Assembly (NCBI GenBank): GCA_948146395.1
Contig: OX411551.1
Coordinates: 48,750,854 to 48,814,853 of the forward strand
DNA length: 64,000 nt
Source: Fragum whitleyi
Taxonomy: Eukaryota; Mollusca; Bivalvia; Cardiida; Cardiidae
Direction: 5' to 3'
Shown: one piece after another, positions 56,387 through 64,000 of the stretch
Position numbering within the stretch: the stretch's first letter is position 1
Layout: each line of letters starts with the position of its first letter
Program-made: the position numbers and the translations under genes
Notes under the pieces: model-generated
Told to the model about the DNA's origin: nothing
The model's database searches: none
What the model saw: only the letters and a program-made list of their open reading frames with translations

Positions 56387-56399
56387 ACTTCATACTAGA

Positions 56400-56880
56400 A
56401 TATATTTCACAGGAATAAAGAGACCTGGATAACCATAAAAGTTCAAATAGATTCCAATACTTATAAATAACCCCATTCTTCTGACATCAAGATTGGAAAT
56501 CTTAAAGCCTTTAAAAAGCCCCCCACCCCCACCAAATCAATGTCACAATGATTTCAATGGAAGGTAAAATAAAACTTATCTAAACCAAATATTAAGCTTT
56601 TGTGTTAATAAGTGTGTTAATTTTAATGATTTGCTTTAAGTTTTTCTTTGATTTTCCAAGAGTACTGTAACCTTGATTATTCAATACCTAAGATTCACAG
56701 CTATGAAAATGTGGAAGAATGGCTAATTATAAATACCAGAAGCATTTTTGGCCATTTTCCACGTCTTAACAACTGTTACCTCAAATAAACCCCTTCCAAT
56801 AGAAACATGGTGATTCTAATAAAACGCCGGGGTTGTATTAGAGCTTTTCAGGTACATTATATTATAGTTCAAAATTTCTT
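56400..56880 (+). repeat. N dispersed repeat, uninterrupted
   Basis: Shares ordered blocks with 45941-46760 and shows the pre-insertion state of the I site near 56690. Confidence 0.7.
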
Positions 56881-57480
56881 CAGAAAAAAGAAATCATAAA
56901 CAACCAAGCCATAAAAGCATACAGACTTCAAGATCAGCTGTCTATACATAATGTACAGACTTAGTCCTAGAATTCAGGCCCTTGCTGTATTTAGAAGTTT
57001 TTGTAGCAAGGTAGATAACCAGGTTGAATCCTTCAGAACTTAAAATGGGTTAACTTCTCTTCAAAGAAACAGGCTTAAATAAGCTATGAGACATTGACTT
57101 TATATTTAATTTTTCAATAATGTTATTCTATTTAAGAGAAGGCTGCCAGTCTAACTCATCCATACCTTCTACCTAAACAGGAATATTCCAGCCTTCAAAA
57201 TTTAAGTCTGGAAATGCGTAAAGTTGAAGAGGAGTATTAGAGTGGTTATAGTTACTGTTCTAACTGGTTCTGTGATAAATTCTTGAACTGTGATATTTCT
57301 GCAAAAGTTATAATTCTTTTCTTGTACTGAATTAAAATTGATATGACAAATTGTTTAAATCAAATAGTTATATAACTTTTTAATTTGAAAATTAGTTCTA
57401 GAAATGACTAAAAATATCCTAGCTTTGCAAGCGAGTTCAATATTACATAAGAATTTCATTAGAACAAGAAAATGGTAGAA
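56881..57480. other. Unique DNA
   Basis: TATACATAATGTACAGAC at 56941 is a possible T1 centre relic. No gene. Confidence 0.35.
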
Positions 57481-57544
57481 TTAATAAACAAATGTTCTTT
57501 AAAAATGTTATATATCATATTTTCTACCCCTCTGAGTGTTGCAG

Positions 57545-57692
57545 GTTCAGGTGGTCTCCTAGTCACTCGCGCGAGCCCAGGTCAGATCAAACAGCTGAAG
57601 CATATTATTTAAAGTATTTTGTAGATCCTCAAAAAGCTATTAAACATCTTCAAAGGTTATCAAGCAGAAAACCTGGCAAACAAAGTATCTAG
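57545..57692 (+). CDS. Possible terminal coding exon, unrecognised gene
   Basis: A good splice acceptor (TTTTCTACCCCTCTGAGTGT-TGCAG, ending 57544) is followed by an open frame to a TAG at 57690-57692. In that frame the product reads FRWSPSHSREPRSDQTAEAY and then YLKYFVDPQKAIKHLQRLSS-RKPGKQSI, about 48 residues, hydrophilic and basic, and CpG-containing in a CpG-poor setting. It could be the last exon of a gene whose other exons lie outside the window. A donor-like CCCAG-GTCAGA inside (57580) offers a shorter internal exon. No domain recognised. Confidence 0.38.
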
Positions 57693-57722
57693 AACTAGTT
57701 CTTGAACTCCAGTTCAAGCACA
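57688..57722. repeat. GTTCAAGAAC-type palindrome
   Basis: TCTAGAACTAGTTCTTGAAC and CCAGTTCAAGC resemble the centre of 1-249. Confidence 0.6.
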
Positions 57723-57756
57723 TTGTGAAGTGAAAATTTTCTTAATGTCATCATCC

Positions 57757-58075
57757 AGGATTGTGGAATTCCCATGCCCAACTTGTCAGACACGGGCTTT
57801 TCTACTTATTGGCAAGTACATTTTTCTAGGCCACTTGTCCGTGGACAAGTAAATACCAGAGCAAATTTTGATACAGTACTAAAAATATCTAGGAGAAAAG
57901 TCATCCGTTTGTTTGTATCCAAGGAAAGAAAACATTGTCTTTAAAGAAGAAAATGCTGGGTTACAGCATTTTCTTCATTGAAAACAATATATTTCTCAAA
58001 ATCTATCCACCTACTTTTTTGTGGACAAATTCATTTTACTTGTCCAACGACAAGTGGAAAATGCATTCAGGGTAA
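57757..58075 (+). mobile_element. F element, ends decayed
   Basis: TTGTGGAATTCCCATGCCCA, repeated ACTTGTCC / GGACAAGT, and the GAAGAAAATGC...GCATTTTCTTC centre. Both terminal GGGG runs are mutated. Confidence 0.8.
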
Positions 58076-58528
58076 GGATCTAAATGAAGACAGGAAATTG
58101 AGCTGCCCAGGCCAGCTCTAATAATGTTCGAACTAATTTCCTCAAAATTAACGCAAGTTTTTGTATTTTTTCCAATTTCAATCAGTATTAGTGGTCAGAC
58201 ATGACATTCATTGGGAGAAATATTACAATATTGACGGAATCATATCGGCTTAATAGTCGAATTAGCGAAGAAAATTTTCTAATTTGCGATAAGAATCTTA
58301 CAAGCAGTATGGAAGTTTTATAGTGCTCGTAAAACTCGAGTTAATCAGATTTTTGCAGGTCGGATCAGATTTATGGACAAACTAAACATGCAATATTTGA
58401 GCGCCACCTGCTGGGTTTCCGAGGAAGGGTGTAAATTAAACAAGTATCATTAAACTTTAACCGTTAATAAGGTGCATATTGCTTCAGATAAATGCATACT
58501 AGTATTGGCTCCAGATATGAGAGAGTTT
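58076..58528. other. Unique, complex DNA with a CTCF-like site
   Basis: Balanced composition, many distinct words, no match in the window. It holds GCGCCACCTGCTGGG (58401-58415; separate entry). Confidence 0.4.
58401..58415 (-). promoter_or_regulatory. CTCF-like binding site
   Basis: CGCCACCTGCTGG fits the reverse form of the CTCF core (GCCMYCTRSTGG) at every core base; it also contains an E-box CACCTG. A short motif can arise by chance. Confidence 0.4.
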
Positions 58529-58768
58529 TTAACCCTTGTCATGCTGAATCTGGAATATTCTGGCTTTGTAAGGAGGCATAGACAAAGATGAGCCTCACAT
58601 ATTTGCAGTCTGATCTTAGTGTTTGCCTCCTGTTTTCATTTTTAGACCAGAAAAGATTTTTAAAAAAGTTCACAATAAAACTGACTCTTTATAAGAACCT
58701 CTGGTGCTTTTGGAACTTTGATTTAAATGCAATTTTTCCAAGATTTTTTTTCAGATTGACAAGGGTTA
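58529..58768 (+). mobile_element. T1 MITE, complete, E3 at its right edge
   Basis: TTAA-CCCTTGTCATGCTGAA start and TTCAGATTGACAAGGG-TTA end; the final A of TTAA lies beyond E3 at 59818. Confidence 0.87.
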
Positions 58769-59815
58769 TTGTGAAACATTGTTGACCTGTCGCTCATTTA
58801 ATATTCCTGTTGACCTTCATTGATATTCGGTACCCACTACCTTATATGGATTAAAAATACGCGAACAGTGCATTCAAATACTAAAACATACCCAGTTGTG
58901 ATAAATAACCGTAAACAGCTAAAGTGTAAGGTTAGGAACTTGAAAAGCAGAGGTCCAAGGATCGAATCTCATTCTCGTCTTATTTTTTTTTTATTTATTT
59001 ATTTTTTTTTTAATTTTGAAAATACGATGTTACCTTTAATTGCTGTAATTCAAATCTTTGATATTAAAAAGCACGGCACAGTTTACTTAATTTGGTTTAT
59101 CGTTCTGTGTGGGTGATCCGTTTGATATTCTGCATCAAATGATTTCCTATTGCTCAGTAGCATACGCTCATTTTTTTATTTTTTTTTTGTGTGCAAAATA
59201 CAGGATAAAATTATCACACTCCTCAAAATAGAATAAAAAAATGGATAAAGAATACCGTTAACAGAATTAACAGAAGTAACGGCAAGCAATAAAATGTATC
59301 GCACGTTCAGAAAATTGGTAATAATATCATATGCATCAAATATCATGAACGAAAGAAGATAATTCGATTCAGTCGCTTAGGTGCTGCGTTATAGAAACTA
59401 ACTTAACTTTCAAATGCCTCATGACCTCAGCTTGAATAAGTGACAACAGCTTATTGATTCCATGAAATAAAGTAATGATAGATTTGAAATAGGAAAATAG
59501 GGAAACAACTGCGAATAAAGAATATTACAAACAAGAAATTTAAGAGACAATAAAACTGTTCCTTTATTTAATAGTAAAAATAAAGTAAAACAAATTGGGA
59601 CAAAGATAACTGCATCCGACTGCGTGCGTATTCGAACCAGGTCTGGTCAGTTCAATGACTCTAAATGGCTAACGGTTTAGACCACTGCGCTACGGACCCA
59701 CTTATAACAATTGAAGTTTTTATTTGACCTTAAAATAAAATTCCTTTGATAACCTCGCGGATATTAACGAAAGTTTGCGAAAATTAATGAGTGACAGGTT
59801 AACAATGTTTCACAA
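58769..59815. mobile_element. E3: 1,047-bp transposon with TA duplication and inward tRNA-like ends
   Basis: TTGTGAAACATTGTTGACCT at the left is inverted at the right with few changes (about 32 bp). TA at 58767-58768 and 59816-59817 is the target duplication. About 150 bases inside each end lies a tRNA-like stretch facing inward: left AGCTAAAGTGTAAGG with GGATCGAATCTC (58916-58967), right (minus strand) GTAGCGCAGTGGTCTAAACC with GGTTCGAATACG (about 59696-59634). A T-rich run follows the left one. No transposase. Confidence 0.8.
59632..59702 (-). other. tRNA-like pol III promoter sequence in E3
   Basis: GGTCCGTAGCGCAGTGGTCT (A box) and CTGGTTCGAATACGC (B box) are correctly spaced. The acceptor stem does not close, so this is not called as a functional tRNA. 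Confidence 0.5.
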
Positions 59816-59826
59816 TAATTTATATA

Positions 59827-60085
59827 TTAACCCTTACTCTGTTGACTTTAAACTAAATATGATCCATCATGCGGAAAGGGACCATCATTCTGTAAAAGAT
59901 ATTTCAAAAAGAGATTGATTCCATTACCAGAGGTCGCATTTCAAAAATTCTTTCACAGGAAGGTAGATTGTTTATTCTAGATTCGGAAAATAGTTAAGTG
60001 CGAAAATTTTCAACCCTAGTCAGTCTGCGCAATCCGTGAGATCAGACTGCACATCAATGCAGGCTGGTCTTAATCTAGAATTTGC
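59827..60085. mobile_element. Composite T1 / B remnant
   Basis: TTAACCCTTACTCTG looks like a T1 start; ATCCATCATGCGGAAAGGGA and TTTCACAGGAAGGTAGATTG match B (partly inverted); GATCAGACTGCACATCAATG is a T1 centre. Confidence 0.55.
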
Positions 60086-60134
60086 CTGAAAAAACTAAAG
60101 CTGAAGCAAAGCAGACTAATACCCCCCATTCCTC

Positions 60135-60405
60135 ATTAGTCATGTTGCAGCTGGTAGCCTGAATTAGACTGTCAATATAGAGGTCCAGGGTTCGATCCCC
60201 AATGGTGGCACTCATCCTTCCCAACTTTTTGACTCCCGTCAATGGGTTGATAATTGTAGACCTATGTGGGATAGCAACTTGGGCTAGAAAAGGATGTAAT
60301 GATAGTACTTGTGTAATAAATACCAGGAATTCATTGTTAGGTGTTCGATCTGCCAATATATAGTTGATATTGTTGAAAACGCTAAAACCCCCATTCAAAC
60401 AAACG
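60135..60405 (+). mobile_element. tRNA-derived SINE
   Basis: B box GGGTTCGATCCCC, body CACTCATCCTTCCCAAC, TGATAATTGTAGACCTATGT, ACCAGGAATTCATTGTTAGG, end CGCTAAAACCCCC and a CAAAC tail. Confidence 0.82.
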
Positions 60406-61325
60406 AATCATCATATACTTTCACAGGTTACCAATAATCTGATAATAATGTACTAGTTTTCTATTTACTGCATGCTCATCAGCTAGATTTGCAAACAAAT
60501 TTTGCATCAAGGTTATCTGCATGATGGTGAATGTGATAAAACAGAAATCCAGTTAAGGAAATGGATTCTGTGAAAAAAACATGGCATATCCATTTACAAA
60601 GTGTATGCTGATCATCGTCTTAATATGTTTTTAATAGGGCTATTAAACTTGATTCTTGACAGATACACTCCCTCTGTTATGGAAACATTATTCTTGTGTT
60701 CTCAGTGGTAAATTCATAGATTCTTTTTTAATTCATGGAGGTATGAACCCTCCCTAAACATAGCAATATTTGATATTTTGCGCAGTGAGCTGTGAAATCT
60801 AGTTTTAACAGTAAGATTCCTGTGCCATTTTCCGAAATAGATAAAGCAGGTTAAAACAAATCATGAAAAAAGATATAATTTACCTTGAAAAGGAAACTCA
60901 TTGCTTGTCCTAAATAGTATTGTTTACACATACATGTTCTTTCATAATTTAAGTGAAATGATGGGGTTCAAATCCAACTAGATGTTTTTAAATATACCTG
61001 ATATACCCATGGTAATGGACTCGGCGTCCACATCAAAACTCTAGTTTTGAAAAAAACACCTATATAGTTCATGTTTTGTTTACAAATTAGAAACATAATT
61101 TAGAGAGAATGTGACTATGTTATCGCATATTTCTAAATATTCCAATGAGATTATTCTAATGAGTTCAAACAATATAGGATTTATTTTCAATATTTTTTTT
61201 ACCTATTATATCATTCTATTCTTTGAGATATTTTGATTTAAAGAAGGGGATTATTGAAAAAGGTTGTTTGATAAAAATGGTCACTTAATAGAGCTACTTG
61301 CTCGAGCAACATTGACTGCACTGTT
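60406..61325. other. Unique AT-rich DNA
   Basis: Nothing recognised. Confidence 0.4.
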
Positions 61326-61327
61326 CT

Positions 61328-61512
61328 GTATTGATTGATTGAATGAAGTTTTACGCCGCTTTTAACATTTTTTAAGTTATATTGCGGCGGCTGGAGCACC
61401 TGGTATTTCTCCCACCAGTACAACCATCACATCCTTTCCTAGCCTCCAGCTTCTACTATTATCAACCCATTGGTGAGAGACAAATAGTCTGAAAGAATTA
61501 GTGCCGCCGTAT
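61328..61512 (-). mobile_element. tRNA-derived SINE, head missing
   Basis: TGATTGATTGAATGAAG tail at the left, ACGCCGCTTTTAACATTTTT, GCGGCGGCTGGAGCACC, CCTAGCCTCCAGC; stops before the tRNA part. Confidence 0.8.
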
Positions 61513-61974
61513 ACTGCACTGTATACGAGATCTATAATTTTATGTCCCGGGAGCTCATAATGTAAATTCTAAAGTGTTGACTATGACCTTGGAAGCTGTC
61601 CTTGACATAAAATGTCATACTTTTAACCTTGAATTATGGAAAATTAACCTTCATCAATGACTTTGAACTTTGTATTAACAGAAAACTACTTTTCAAAAGA
61701 AATGGGCATGAGGAATATTAAATGTACATGATTTAATTTTGTTTTTAATGAATTTGTCCTACAAAAATTATTTTATCCATGTAGGATGTCCTTGAACTTA
61801 CGGCATTAACTCAATATTTTTGCGATAAAGAACACACAGGTGATGTAAGAAAACCCCTTTACTCAACAATCATAAGTAATAATGCAAATGTTGAAGTTCA
61901 TAAAACCAGTCATGGGTCAATTAAAATATTCAACTAATTTGCAAATTGATAATGACCAAAACAAAACAGATAAA
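61513..61974. other. Unique DNA
   Basis: Nothing recognised. Confidence 0.4.
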
Positions 61975-62412
61975 TAGAGGATAATCGTTTGTTTCAGTGT
62001 AAGATCGATTTAAATTTCATTGAGTGGACAACAAAAGCTATATTTTCACGAGTGGCAGAGCCACGAGTGAAAATATAGCTTTTTTTGTTCACAAAATGAA
62101 ATATTAATTGATCTTACACGAAAAACAAACGATTATTCTATTTCTTTAATGCAAAAATGAGACAAAATGTAAAATTTCTAGGACATATTTTCCTAAAGCG
62201 CATCATTTTGCGCGTAATTGCTATACAACGTTCATTGTGACGTCACTTATTTCGCCCCGCATTGATGACGTCAGATAGGATGAAATGCACAACAGCAGGG
62301 TATAAGTTTTTGATAATTTCACTGCTTTTGCGGTGAGATTATCAAGTGATAATCTACCGTTATTTCTCGATAAACCACTGAAAAGCATTAATAAAGAAAA
62401 GTTTTTTTCTCC
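61975..62412 (+). mobile_element. I foldback element, copy 2
   Basis: ATCGTTTGTTTCAGTGTAAG...CTTACACGAAAAACAAACGA foldback with inner AGCTATATTTTCACGAGTGG-CAGAGCCACGAGTG palindrome, then TTGTGACGTCACTTATTTCG, GATGACGTCAG and a final dyad GATTATCAAGTGATAATC. Confidence 0.85.
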
Positions 62413-62428
62413 TTTTCAAAACATTTTT

Positions 62429-62451
62429 GGTGAACGAAAGTTTCGTTCACC
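62429..62451. repeat. Perfect palindrome GGTGAACGAAA/TTTCGTTCACC
   Basis: Eleven-base perfect arms around a single G. Confidence 0.8.
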
Positions 62452-64000
62452 AGTGTTATATACTGTGTATGGAAAATCCTGTAGGATCTTAATAGGTTTT
62501 AAATAAAGCAGTACCTCTTTAGATTCAATTTAGTATCTCTAAAGGCTTCTCTCTACAAAATCACTGTTTGTATCGTTAAATGCATGATACAATCTTTCTA
62601 CATCAAGTAAAGATAATGAAAATTACACTTTAAAAACACAAAAATATCTTGGAATGTCTATACGGGCGAATTTTTGATCCGCGTAAGATTGTCGAGACTT
62701 CAGAGCAAAAACAAAGTTTGTGTCTGTACACTGTATAGGCAGATACTATGTTTTTGATTTAAACCTTCGCTATTGCAACTTGTAGTAATTTGCCGGAAAT
62801 GTGTGTTTATTGAGGTCGTGAACTCTTGAACTTCCACACACCCCTGATTGGCCATATCAAACGTGATGACCTACTACGATTTTACCTGCCTCCTTATGAA
62901 TGAAGTCTTTGCTTATAAGTTACGAAAGGTCAAGTTTACAAACGAATGGAATGTTCCTGCCGTATTTCTCCTATTACACGCGCCTTAGCGCGGTGCAAAA
63001 CGTCGTGGGGCGCTATTATTTCAGACTCTTTTACTTAAGTAAAAAAATACGTATTTTTGGTACCTTAGAGAAGCAAACTGTTAACATGTTCGTAATTATC
63101 GATTGAAATACGTATGCTGCCCAAGACGCTTTTCTATTTATCTATTAAGGCTATTGATTTAAAAAATAAAATAAAATGTTAGCTAATGAATTGTAATTCT
63201 GTCATTTTAAGTCATGTATCGAAATACGGTCATCCTGGACCATTAATTGCAGCTTTCAAAAGCAAGTGATTGCGTTATTAAGCAGAAGCCGAGATTATTA
63301 TTATTGTTATTATTTGTACAAGGTAGGAAGTTCCAGACGATGCAATATTCAATGTTCCGCTACCGATGGACAAAGCGGTCTTATAAATAATTACCTATTC
63401 ACGTGTGAAATAAATAATCCTGTATTAAATCCTAAAATTTCGTGATGTGTAAATGCACCCGGTACACGAAATGAAAGTGTTTCGTAGTGAAAACACAACA
63501 CGTCTGGAGCTAGCTGGGTCACCGCGTGTCGGCACGCTTTGAAGTCCCCAGATTCTTGCAAGCGGCGACGTCGCTTTTGAAATAAGTCACAGACGAGATT
63601 TTACGGGGTTTTTCCTATTTTAACAGTATGAATTGTGACTAGGATTTAATCATTTGACTCGGATATTTTGTATATTTGCAGAAGGTGAAATGATTTCAGA
63701 AATATTTTCGTAACAACGAAAGGGGGTTTTGTTCGCATGTGACTTATGAAGAATAACGAGAAATAGTTTTAATTTTGTGTTAAATTTTAACCTTTCGCAC
63801 TTCCGGAAGACTGCACGATTTAGGACGCGCTAGTTTTTCAGATGTTAAACGATCTTTTAATGACGCAACCAGCCTTATCCTGATAGGAATTTAAGATAGT
63901 TAACCCACAATCTATTGAACATTACGTCGTGGAGTAGCAGCTTTTGAAATTAAATTCGAGACCGGATTTTTCACCACGGACCGTGGACGGTTGGATGATG
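62452..64000. other. Repeat-poor window end, CpG-richer from ~63460
   Basis: No repeat family was found here. CpG density rises (about 34 CpG in the last 580 bases by eye), and CACTTCCGGAAG (63798-63809, ETS type) is a common core-promoter word. It may be the flank of a promoter beyond the window. No exon identified. Confidence 0.35.

Noticed and set aside
59632..59702. Functional tRNA gene
   Set aside because: A and B boxes are present but the acceptor stem does not pair, and the sequence sits inside E3.

Overview
The window looks like intronic or intergenic DNA of an animal, most probably a bivalve mollusc. It is AT-rich, has no confident protein-coding gene, and is built from many short dispersed repeats that I could define by comparing copies within the window. 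A tRNA-derived SINE, elements ending in GCTCAGGTGAGCTAAAA after a GGACGGACGG tract, and several TTAA-flanked MITE families fit molluscan genomes; the exact species is not resolvable here. Family letters (T1-T5, G, M, F, J, B, L, H, I, N, E1-E3) are my own labels.

Layout. 1-3.0 kb: a GTTCAAGAAC foldback, hairpins, T1 remnants. 3.0-6.0 kb: a SINE with a 12-bp target duplication, an F element, and inside it the 2.4-kb foldback E1 with a 5-bp target duplication. 6.2-8.5 kb: J, SINE, G fragment and H. 8.96-18.04 kb: the 9.1-kb element E2, with inverted termini of about 650 bp and a 5-bp target duplication; it carries an inner inverted repeat, two G elements and a SINE. 18.4-19.1 kb: a 42-bp minisatellite with an open frame. 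20-36 kb: L, G, T1, T2, B, F and three foldbacks in otherwise unique DNA. 36-46 kb: three large G elements, T1, T3, T4, J, H, T2. 46-53 kb: N with I inserted, a 44-bp array, a 107-bp array split by T2, T4, B, L, J. 53-60 kb: M, T1, F split by a G element, a possible coding exon, T1 abutting E3. 60-64 kb: SINEs, I, and a more CpG-rich, repeat-poor end that could approach a promoter.

The DNA is best read as nested transposition. Several insertions can be checked inside the window because an empty site or intact host copy is also present: E1 in F, G in F, I in N, T2 in the 107-bp array, E3 at a T1 end. The most unusual items are E1 and E2 (CAC...GTG termini, TAAGK 5-bp duplications, very long inverted arms), E3 (tRNA-like promoter boxes facing inward from both ends), and the H/I group (foldback followed by a TGACGTCA site). 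No transposase or reverse transcriptase reading frame was seen, so all look non-autonomous. Unique stretches rich in homeodomain-type TAATTA words, one CTCF-like site and one exon-like segment near 57.5 kb suggest that the window may lie in or beside a real gene.
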